Positions 1 through 6,476 of a stretch of 45,155 nucleotides of DNA are shown here, one piece after another (the stretch's first letter is position 1; every line of letters begins with the position of its first letter). A program made the position numbers and the translations under genes. The notes beneath the pieces were generated by a model. It had not been told where the DNA came from. It worked only from the letters and a program-made list of their open reading frames with translations, and did not search any database. Source of the stretch: Deltaproteobacteria bacterium (lineage in GTDB: Bacteria > Desulfobacterota > Desulfobacteria > Desulfobacterales > JAFDMD01); assembly GCA_019306185.1 (NCBI GenBank), contig JAFDMD010000004.1, forward strand, positions 1 to 45,155. Direction: 5' to 3'.

Positions 1-573
1 GTTTCTAACTTTATCCGCTTCGGTCAAATCAAGTCCGGTTGAATTTAAACTTTCAAAAATAAGTTGAGGGTTATCCTCCCCGTTTTTAAGCTCTATCTCA
101 ACAATCACAAGCTTTTTTATTGATAAAAATAAATCGTCAACCGAAATTTCCTCTTTTGCAACCCTGTCGTAAAAATACTGATAATTAATAGTAATATTTG
201 AATTTTCCACATAATCTTCTTCATTTTCAAATAACGCTTCAAACGCTCTATTATCATTTTTAACAGGCTTTAATCTGATTTTTTTGTCTTTTTTGGAATA
301 TTTATTAATTAGGTATGCATCTTTAATTTGTTCTTTATTTACGGTAGTCTCTATTATTTTTCCATCTATTAGTTTGTAAATCGCCAGCAATAATAATGAT
401 AAAGTCGTTAATCTTTGCTGCCCGTCAATTATTAAATATTCCGTATATTTGCCGTCATCGTAATAGATAGAAACAATAGAACCGAGAAAATGGGTTCTAA
501 AAGAATTTTTTGCAACATCAATTAAATCCTCAAATAACTGTTTGCACTGTTCCTTTTTCCAATCGTAGTTTAT
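1..573 (-). pseudogene. DUF262 (GmrSD N-terminal-type) fragment, 5' truncated
   Basis: The minus strand is open from 573 to the window edge and encodes a DUF262 domain like the NTPase half of GmrS/GmrD-type modification-dependent restriction enzymes. The nucleotide-binding signature IIDGQQRLTT is visible, followed by a helical region and the family motif ESLNSTGLDLTEADK. Reading begins at I-N-Y-D-W-K, directly after an in-frame TAG at 574-576. Family members normally have about 20-40 more residues here, ending in a YQR motif just before the aromatic-W segment. No in-frame ATG and no ribosome site precede the block, and no missing part is found in other frames upstream. I read it as a decayed restriction gene whose 5' end was lost by a rearrangement. 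The 3' part lies outside the window. Confidence 0.75.
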
Positions 574-635
574 CTATAATAGATTATAAGATCAGATTTT
601 AATCCCGCTCTATTTTACCTCTTTCATTAAACTTT

Positions 636-1319
636 TTATACGGCGTTTAAATATAGCCGATTTTTTTTAATATAATCCGCAATTTTTTCGGTTGCTACTC
701 CGGTTATATCTTCTCCTTTTTTTATTGCGGAACGAATATTAGTAGATGAAATATCCGCAAGTAAAATATCCGCAAACAATACTCTTTTTTTTTTCGGATG
801 TATATAAGCGTTTTGGCTTTTGCAAAATTTGTATTCGGAATTTATTTTTTTTTTCAGATAATTACTTATCTCCGTTTTCATAGCTTCGGGGTCCGAACGA
901 GAAGCGCTTGCCCTTGCCATTACTATAAATTGTATAAGGTCTAAAAGTTTTTTATAAGATTTCCAAGTATGTAGTTCTATAAAAGCGTCGAAGCCTGTAA
1001 TGAAAAAAAGGGCGGCTTTCTGATATTTTGATATAAAATAATTGATAGTGTCTATGGAATAGGATATTCCGTCTCTTTTTATTTCAATATCGGACGCTTC
1101 AAAATAAGGATAATTTCCTATGGCAATATGCAGCATATCAAGCCTTTTTTTTGCGTTCGTAATGGTTGAAGGCTGTTTATGAGGAGGTATTGCGGCGGGA
1201 ATAAATATTATTTTATCAAGAGCAAATTTTTTTTTAACCCGCAGCGCTCCTTTTATATGCCCGAGATGAACAGGATCGAAGGTTCCCCCGAATAATCCTA
1301 TTTTTTTTTTTTTTTGCAT
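636..1319 (-). CDS. nadD: Nicotinate-nucleotide adenylyltransferase NadD
   Basis: Transfers AMP from ATP to nicotinate mononucleotide to give deamido-NAD, the penultimate step of NAD synthesis, in the cytoplasm. The N-terminus carries the nucleotidyltransferase signature GLFGGTFDPVHLGH at residues 8-21, and the C-terminal part has ISSTNIRSAI, the conserved ISSTxIR motif. At 227 residues it is a normal length for the family. It lies downstream of proA on the same strand, a common pairing in bacteria, but a palindromic repeat and a nucleotidyltransferase/HEPN remnant now separate the two genes by about 650 bp. The start ATG at 1319 has only a weak ribosome site. An A9-A10 run right after the start codon is a possible slippage site. 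Confidence 0.96.
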   Translation of the reverse strand: MQKKKKIGLFGGTFDPVHLGHIKGALRVKKKFALDKIIFIPAAIPPHKQPSTITNAKKRLDMLHIAIGNYPYFEASDIEIKRDGISYSIDTINYFISKYQKAALFFITGFDAFIELHTWKSYKKLLDLIQFIVMARASASRSDPEAMKTEISNYLKKKINSEYKFCKSQNAYIHPKKKRVLFADILLADISSTNIRSAIKKGEDITGVATEKIADYIKKNRLYLNAV

Positions 1320-1360
1320 ATATTTTATGCCGTTATGCTGCCTTGATTGTTATTTTTATT

Positions 1361-1550
1361 CTATAGCCTGATTACTATAAATTGATTGTAAAAGTATGCC
1401 ATAAAGAATGCTTAAGAAAGGATATGTCCGAAGTTTATTTGCGTAGCGGCTCTTGGTTGTCTATGAAACAATTTTCGGCTGGTTTCACACTTTTAGCAAA
1501 ACAAAGCCGAAAATCCGAGACGGCAAGCAAAAAGCGGAGCAAACAAACTT
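1361..1550. repeat. Repeat family A, copy 1 (palindromic MITE-like element)
   Basis: This stretch is closely related to 19128-19379. The first about 90 bases (TATAGCCTGATTACTATAAA through TATGTCCGAAGT and GCGTAGCG) are nearly identical. The element is a long imperfect inverted repeat: TATGTCCGA at 1423 and ATTTTCGGCT in the left arm face AGCCGAAAAT and GCGGAGCAAACAAAC on the right. The right terminal TCGGACATA seen in copy 2 is eroded here to TTTTGATAC. No transposase is encoded. It separates nadD from the remains of a HEPN/MNT pair. Confidence 0.8.
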
Positions 1551-1593
1551 TTGATACTGCCAAATTAAATTATCGGATAATTAACCGAACGGC

Positions 1594-1656
1594 TCATTTT
1601 TTACGCTTTTTATTAGCTTTTTCAGTATCGACTATTACAATCTCTTTATCATACAT
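1594..1656 (-). pseudogene. Remnant of a HEPN (DUF86-like) toxin gene
   Basis: An ATG at 1656 overlaps the stop of the MNT gene by 8 bases, the usual arrangement for MNT/HEPN pairs. It opens a frame of 20 codons reading MYDKEIVIVDTEKANKKRKK. The first residues match how many DUF86 HEPN proteins begin (MYDKE-), after which the sequence runs into CTTTTTCAGTATCGACTA. That string is the terminal motif of repeat family B. The catalytic RxxxxH region of HEPN toxins is absent. I infer that the toxin was deleted to its first few codons by a repeat-associated rearrangement. The identification rests on position and very few residues. Confidence 0.45.
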
Positions 1657-1939
1657 AAACGGCTTCCTGTTCTATTCTGCTTTTAAGCAGATAATTCATT
1701 CCGTCTCGGAAACGAACAATATCAACTTTTTTCCCGAATTCCTCTTCCAAATCTGTTTTAATACATCCGAGAAGAAAAATATCCGGTTCTTTTTGTTCTA
1801 CTACAATATCAATATCGCTTTGTTCGCCTGAAATTCCTTTTGCAACCGAACCGAATATCCCAATTTTTGTAAAACGATATTTTTCCTGATTTTTTTCTTT
1901 ATAATCATGTAATATATTTAATATTTCCGAAAGTTTCAT
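1649..1939 (-). CDS. MNT-type minimal nucleotidyltransferase (MntA-like antitoxin)
   Basis: A 96-residue minimal nucleotidyltransferase. It shows the family signature IFGSVAKG followed by SDIDIVVE, that is GSx10DxD with the two catalytic carboxylates, and a conserved C-terminal VDIVRF strand. In MntA/HepT systems such proteins neutralise a HEPN ribonuclease by adding AMP groups to it. I prefer the ATG at 1939 (MKLSEIL-) over an upstream TTG at 1957, because family members start with this helix. It lies 32 bp downstream of proA on the same strand. Its expected HEPN partner directly downstream is reduced to a stub of about 20 codons, so this looks like an orphan antitoxin. A housekeeping DNA polymerase beta-like role cannot be excluded. 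Confidence 0.85.
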   Translation of the reverse strand: MKLSEILNILHDYKEKNQEKYRFTKIGIFGSVAKGISGEQSDIDIVVEQKEPDIFLLGCIKTDLEEEFGKKVDIVRFRDGMNYLLKSRIEQEAVYV

Positions 1940-1971
1940 AATATTTCTTGATGGCAAATTATTATATTATT

Positions 1972-3228
1972 CTATTCTCTTATTTGCCCGTCTCCTATTA
2001 TAACGAATTTTTCGCAGGTAAGCTCTTCAAGCCCCATTGGTCCGAAAGCATGCAGTTTTGATGTGCTTATTCCTATTTCGGCTCCAAGTCCAAGCTCCCC
2101 GCCGTCGTTAAAGCGCGTGGAAGCGTTTACAAATACGCCGGACGAATCAACCTGTTTTACAAAATATCTCGCGCTTTGAATATTTTTGGTAATTATTGCC
2201 TCGCTATGATTTGAACCGTATTTTTTTATATGAAGTATTGCCTCGTCTATATTGTTTACGATTTTTACCGATAGAGTAAGATTAAGATATTCCGCATGCC
2301 AATCCTCTTCCGTAGCCGATTTTATTTCCGGCAAAATAGAGGCGGTTTTTTTACATCCTCTTATTTCCACTTTTGCTTTTTTAAAAGCGGAATGTAATTT
2401 CGGCAAAAATGTATCGGCTATATCCGTATGTATAAGCAAAGTTTCCATAGCGTTGCATACGCCCGGTCTTTGAACTTTGGCGTTTAGACATATTTTTTCC
2501 GCTGTTTGATATTCGGCGCTTTTATCTATAAATGTATGGCATACCCCTTTATAATGTTTTAGAACCGGAATTTTGGAATTTTGCACAACATATCTTATTA
2601 AGCCTTCGCCTCCGCGCGGTATTATCAGATCGATATGCTCTTCCTGTTTTAAAAGTATGGTTACGGCTTCTCTATCCTTGCTTCCCAACGTCTGAATTGC
2701 ATCGATAGGAAGATTTGTTTCGGCAAGCCCTTCTTTAAATATTTTTACAAGCGCCTGATTGGAATTAAAGGCTTCGGAGCCTCCTTTTAGTATAACCGCA
2801 TTGCCGGATTTTAAGCATAACCCCGCGGCGTCTATGGTAACGTTGGGTCTTGATTCATATATTATGCCGATTACTCCTATTGGAATTCTCATTTTAGAAA
2901 CTTCAAGCCCGTTTGGTCTTTTCCAAGTTTTTGTTATTCCGCCTACGGGATCTTCAAGAGAAGCGGCTTCTCTTAATCCGCCGGACATGCTTTTGATTAC
3001 CTTATCCGTTACGGCAAGTCTGTCTATCATAGCGTCGGACAAGCCGGATTTTTTTGCGTCTATCAGGTCTTTTTTATTCTCCGCTTTTATGTAATCTGCC
3101 TGCTTTTCTATTTTTTCGGCAATTGTTATTAATGCAAGATTTTTAATGCTTGTGTCTGCCGCCGCTATTTTATCGGAAGCCTCTTTTGCCTCTTTAGCCA
3201 ATAATATAATTTCTTTTTCTAAATTCAT
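1972..3228 (-). CDS. proA: Gamma-glutamyl phosphate reductase ProA
   Basis: NADPH-dependent reduction of L-glutamyl-5-phosphate to glutamate-5-semialdehyde in proline synthesis. The 418-residue protein has the full aldehyde-dehydrogenase-like fold signatures: the IPIGVIGIIYESRPNVT segment near residue 115, the LKGGSEAFNSN nucleotide region, IPRGGEGLIR, and the catalytic cysteine in NAKVQRPGVCNAMET. It ends with GPMGLEELT. Length is normal. The start has a clear AGGAG ribosome site (AGGAGTAAAATCATG). It begins only 15 bp after the stop of the hdrCB gene, so it is probably read from the same message as the Hdr/Qmo-like genes, an unusual setting for a proline gene. proB is not in the window. Confidence 0.97.
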   Translation of the reverse strand: MNLEKEIILLAKEAKEASDKIAAADTSIKNLALITIAEKIEKQADYIKAENKKDLIDAKKSGLSDAMIDRLAVTDKVIKSMSGGLREAASLEDPVGGITKTWKRPNGLEVSKMRIPIGVIGIIYESRPNVTIDAAGLCLKSGNAVILKGGSEAFNSNQALVKIFKEGLAETNLPIDAIQTLGSKDREAVTILLKQEEHIDLIIPRGGEGLIRYVVQNSKIPVLKHYKGVCHTFIDKSAEYQTAEKICLNAKVQRPGVCNAMETLLIHTDIADTFLPKLHSAFKKAKVEIRGCKKTASILPEIKSATEEDWHAEYLNLTLSVKIVNNIDEAILHIKKYGSNHSEAIITKNIQSARYFVKQVDSSGVFVNASTRFNDGGELGLGAEIGISTSKLHAFGPMGLEELTCEKFVIIGDGQIRE

Positions 3229-3243
3229 GATTTTACTCCTTTT

Positions 3244-4476
3244 TTAATCTAAAACCAAAGCGTCGGCAAAAACTTCCCAAAGATATTTTACCTGTAAGTT
3301 TTCCATTGCATACTCTTTTTTTAAACTGTTTATTTGTCCATGACAGCTATGACAAGGAACTATTACCATTTGAGCGCCCGACGCTTTTATTTGATCTATT
3401 TTTTTTCTGCCGTAATATATTCTTTCTTCGTTATATCCGGTTACAAGGGTTCCGCCGCCGCCGCCGCAGCAAAACTGATGATTTTCCGAAGGGTATGTAT
3501 CTATCCAATTTTCGCAGCAATGATCAAGTATTATGCGAGGCTCTTTATAATATCCGTATCCGAATAGTTTTTCCGATTTTCTGCCGTAATTGCAAGGATC
3601 ATGATATACCGATGGTATTCGGTTTTTACTTTTATCTAATTTTACTCTTTTTTCTTTTATATATTTTAAAAGCAGATCAAATACCGTATATGTATTGATT
3701 TTTTTTAATTCTTCGGGATAATATTTTTCAAGACCTAACCTGGTCGATAAATAGGCGTGTCCTCATTCGGGCCACAAAAGATTTTTTATCTCCAGACGTT
3801 TTATATTCTCCATTATTTTTGCCGTCATTTTTTTCATAGCGTCGTCGTCGCCAGTAAAAAGCCCCCAATTTGTTCCTTCCCAATTATCCGCCGGTATTGT
3901 CCAATCCTCTTTTGCGGCATAGAATATTTTCCATAGATGTTTTAGATCTTCGGTATGGGTATTTACAAGTTTGTTATGAACCGTCATCATCAGGTTTGCC
4001 CCCTTTTTATCCAAAAAGGCTTTAAAGTCGGCAAAACCGTCCTCTTCGGCAAGCTCTTCCCCTACGTCTTGAATTATAAATTCAAAATCCTCTTTTGGAA
4101 GTCTGAGGTTATTGCCTGTTTTTAATGCCGCGGAAAGCCCTTGATGAAGTATGCCCGGAACTTTGTCTCTGTCTCTCATTCCTCTGATTGTTCGGACTAT
4201 TTTGGTTATAGGTATCTCCATAGGGCATAATTCTTCGCACTTGCCGCACATTGTGCATATCCAGCTCCATTTTGTTTCTACGGCTTCATTGTTTTGCCCT
4301 AACGACGCTATCCTTATAAGCTTTCTCGGATCAAACCCGTCAATTCCGGCTACCGGACATGCCGAAGAGCATATTCCGCAGGTAATACATTTATCTTGAG
4401 ATAGGTTGTAATTATTAAAATATTGATGATTAAATTCGGATAAAATGATTCTTTCATTTTTTGCTGCTGATTCCAT
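3244..4476 (-). CDS. HdrC-HdrB fusion (DsrK/HdrD-like), probable selenoprotein with in-frame TGA
   Basis: An iron-sulfur protein of 410 residues if the TGA at 3763-3765 is read as residue 238. The N-terminal HdrC part has two [4Fe-4S] motifs, C30xxC33xxC36xxxC40P and C74xxC77xxC80xxxC84P. The C-terminal CCG part has HDPC295, the CCG motif QFCCG (C336, C337) followed by a run of glycines, and C375HSC378. These ligate the non-cubane clusters of HdrB-type thiol/disulfide or electron-bifurcation modules. The TGA sits in W-P-E-(TGA)-G-H-A-Y, where DsrK/HdrD relatives have Cys in an E-C-G-H-A signature. The frame continues without any shift to TAA at 3244-3246. With a SECIS-like hairpin just downstream, selenocysteine is the best reading. 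Without readthrough the product stops at 237 residues and lacks the CCG centre. The ribosome site AGAGGAAA precedes the ATG. It lies downstream of the two flavoproteins and 15 bp before proA. Confidence 0.88.
3724..3751 (-). other. Candidate bacterial SECIS hairpin after the hdrCB TGA
   Basis: Directly 3' of the TGA (3763-3765) the coding strand can form a 4-bp upper stem GACC/GGUC closed by a six-base loop AGGUUA. Below it is a two-base UU bulge, then U-C/G-A pairs and a weak A-U lower stem. The loop starts about 21 nt after the UGA and has G in its second and third positions. This agrees with what is known for bacterial SECIS elements (a loop G, a bulged U, roughly 16-37 nt spacing). The short stem makes this suggestive rather than conclusive on its own. 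Confidence 0.55.
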
Positions 4477-4480
4477 AGCT

Positions 4481-4545
4481 TTCCTCTGTTTAAATTTCGC
4501 CGTTTAACTTTGCAATTTGTTAACCGGCAAACTTTTTGCGGTTAA
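4481..4545 (-). promoter_or_regulatory. Family C-like leader ending in the hdrCB ribosome site
   Basis: Read toward hdrCB, the segment contains GTTAACAAATTGCAAAG, then GGCGAAATTTAAACAGAGG and AAAGCT before the ATG. The same order (a TAACAAA arm, a GCGAAA stretch, a TTTAA-(N)-AGGA core) occurs before the TSUP, qmoB-like, nrdD and livH genes. A small hairpin AACCG-CAAA/TTTG-CGGTT is also present. The resemblance is imperfect, so this is probably a degraded repeat that supplies the ribosome binding site. Confidence 0.5.
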
Positions 4546-4600
4546 ATATTTTTTATAATTTATTTTTTTTTATGATCGTTAAAATATAGCCGTATTACTA

Positions 4601-4812
4601 TAGTCGATGCTTAAAAACCTGTATTTTAAGCGTAAACGATTTTGCCGTTTCCTTAAATTAAAGTTTAATAAAAGATATAAAAAATCAATCTGTTATTTAT
4701 CGCTTTGTTATTGCTTCCTCGCTTTTTATTAAGGAATTTTTCCCTTTCGGGTCGACGAGACAGGAAAAAATTCCTGCCCGTCATTCCAAACGAAGCGAGA
4801 AATCCCTTAACT
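4601..4812. repeat. Repeat family B (MITE), copy inside the Hdr/Qmo-like operon
   Basis: The left end TAGTCGATGCTTAAAAACC followed by GTATTTTAAGCGTAAACG matches the terminal inverted repeat of the full-length copy at 9507-9874. The interior has the family's facing pair AAGGAATTTTTCCCTTTCGG and GAAGCGAGAAATCCCTTAA. It fills the 363-bp gap between the QmoB-like gene and hdrCB, so its hairpins would be transcribed within the operon and could attenuate hdrCB. The rest of the gap is the hdrCB leader. Confidence 0.8.
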
Positions 4813-4839
4813 ATTTTCTTTGCTTCGTTTAAAAAAAAA

Positions 4840-6339
4840 TTACGCTTCTATTTTTTCTATAAATTTGTTTATATTTTCGATTAATGCGCCGGACATGTTG
4901 GAAGTCGATGCAAAAATAGCGATCTTCTCTTTTCCTATTCCGGTTTTATCAAAAAATTTCGATATGTATTCGACTCTGTTTTTAGCGTGGATATTTCCTG
5001 TTTCCGAATAACAATTATCTTCGCAACAGGTAAGAAGCATTACCCCTAACGCCCCTTTTTTGAATTCCGAATATATCTTATCTACCGATACGCTTCCCGC
5101 GCATGGAACTTCTATGATTTTTAATTGTTTCGGAAGTTTTATTCCTTCGGCATAAATACTTTTGATAGCCGGGACTGCGGAGCGAGAGCAGCAAAACGCC
5201 GTAATAAAAAATTGTTTTTCAGGCTCTTTTATAACGGAGATTGTTTTATTAAGGTTGGCAAATTGTATCGCTTGTTTCGGGCATTCCGCAATACATAATC
5301 CGCATGCTTCGCATGCTTCTTTTACTATTTGAGGTCTTGGTTCGGTTATTATCGCTTTATGATTGCATAAGCGATAGCAGGTAAGGCAGTATATACATTT
5401 ATCCGTATCAATTTCCGCTTTTTCGTTTATATTTATATCAAGATTTCGGAGATTTAAAATTTCCAAAATAACCAAATCTATATCTTGGTTTTTGATTTCT
5501 TTGTCCGCAATTTTTCTTGAAGTTCCTATAACAAAAATCCCTTTGCGATTTGTAAATATCGGGAAACGCCAAACATTATTTGCCTGCGCAAAACCGTTTT
5601 CGTCCATATCAAGCCGTAATATCGAGGTTATCTTTTTAAGATTTGGATCCGGCAAAATTTTTTCGTCCGTTATAATAATATCCGGAATTATTCTAATGTC
5701 TTGCATTGATATTTCATCAGCGCAGTCTATTACGCTTTTTTTATTGTCGGCTCGAACTATTTCCGGATTTGTCTCCGTAAATTTAAAATATATAACCCCC
5801 GCCTTTTTTGTTTCGCTATATAAAGCTTCAAGGTTATTTGCGCCGACCTTTAAATTGTTGACAAGTATATATATATTTTCAACCTTTTCTTTTGCCATTA
5901 ATAATGAAGCCTGCATTATTTCTTTTAAAATAATGGGGTTGGAATCCTTTTTTATGCCTGCAAGCAAAACTGCGGTTTTGATTTTTTCAAAAGAATTGCA
6001 GTTTTTTAATTCGGATAAGGATATAATATCGGAGCTTCTCGATAGTCCGTAATCTTCAAAATTCGGTTTTCGGATAGCGTCTTCGGCAATAATGATTTCG
6101 GAAGCGTCAATTTTTGTTTCTTTATTCTTTATTTTTACAGATAGCCGAAAATTTCCGGCCGTTCCTTTGCAAGAAAGGATTTTGGCTTCCGATATTATTT
6201 TGATATGTTCGGATTCAATAGTTTTATTAGTTTTTTTTGAAGATATTATAACTGTTTTGATATTTTCCGCCGCAAGGCTTTCCGCAGCATGAGCCGCATA
6301 TTTTCCGCTTCCTATTATCAGCGCGTTTGATTCGTTCAT
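4840..6339 (-). CDS. QmoB/HdrA-like flavoprotein with C-terminal MvhD domain
   Basis: A 499-residue electron-transfer protein. The N-terminus has a nucleotide-binding loop (ALIIGSGKYAAHAAESL) of an HdrA/QmoB-type FAD domain. The middle is poorly conserved. Around residues 320-370 there are two ferredoxin motifs, CIYCLTCYRLC and CEACGLCIAECP. The C-terminal about 110 residues are an MvhD/FlpD-like domain (FCCSRSA, then VPCAGSVSVDKI and LLTCCEDNCYSETGN), which takes electrons in HdrA-MvhD and QmoB proteins. It is clearly shorter than typical QmoB (about 750 residues). It sits between the QmoA-like gene and hdrCB on the same strand, and the three likely form a soluble Hdr-like complex. The electron donor is not evident. 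A family C-like hairpin leader with AGGAAA precedes the start. Confidence 0.85.
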   Translation of the reverse strand: MNESNALIIGSGKYAAHAAESLAAENIKTVIISSKKTNKTIESEHIKIISEAKILSCKGTAGNFRLSVKIKNKETKIDASEIIIAEDAIRKPNFEDYGLSRSSDIISLSELKNCNSFEKIKTAVLLAGIKKDSNPIILKEIMQASLLMAKEKVENIYILVNNLKVGANNLEALYSETKKAGVIYFKFTETNPEIVRADNKKSVIDCADEISMQDIRIIPDIIITDEKILPDPNLKKITSILRLDMDENGFAQANNVWRFPIFTNRKGIFVIGTSRKIADKEIKNQDIDLVILEILNLRNLDININEKAEIDTDKCIYCLTCYRLCNHKAIITEPRPQIVKEACEACGLCIAECPKQAIQFANLNKTISVIKEPEKQFFITAFCCSRSAVPAIKSIYAEGIKLPKQLKIIEVPCAGSVSVDKIYSEFKKGALGVMLLTCCEDNCYSETGNIHAKNRVEYISKFFDKTGIGKEKIAIFASTSNMSGALIENINKFIEKIEA

Positions 6340-6349
6340 AATAATAAAA

Positions 6350-6411
6350 TTTCCTATATTAAAATTTTGGCGGATAACTTTGCAACTTGCTTGATTTCTG
6401 CTTTGCTATCC
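6350..6411 (-). promoter_or_regulatory. Family C-like hairpin leader ending in the qmoB-like ribosome site
   Basis: Read toward the QmoB-like gene: GGATAGCAAAGCAG, a short spacer, TTGCAAAGTTATCC, then GCCAAAATTTTAATATAGG. The arms GGATA/TATCC pair, and the order matches the family C arms (GATAACAAAGC and AAGTTATCCGC) at 10005-10147, followed by the AT-rich AGGA core. It is probably a shortened family C element that provides the Shine-Dalgarno sequence about 12 bases before the ATG. Confidence 0.5.
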
Positions 6412-6476
6412 AACTAAATTCAATCGTCCTTTTTTATGATTAAACATTTTTATGTTTCTATATTTATACTATGGGG

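Noticed and set aside
1382-1831. A plus-strand 149-codon frame
   Set aside because: It is made of repeat family A sequence and the antisense of the MNT gene. The product is not protein-like.
3763-4476. A separate 237-residue HdrC gene followed by a broken HdrB pseudogene
   Set aside because: The frame continues exactly through the TGA with all CCG cysteines intact, and the TGA sits at a conserved Cys position. Decay would be expected to show other lesions.
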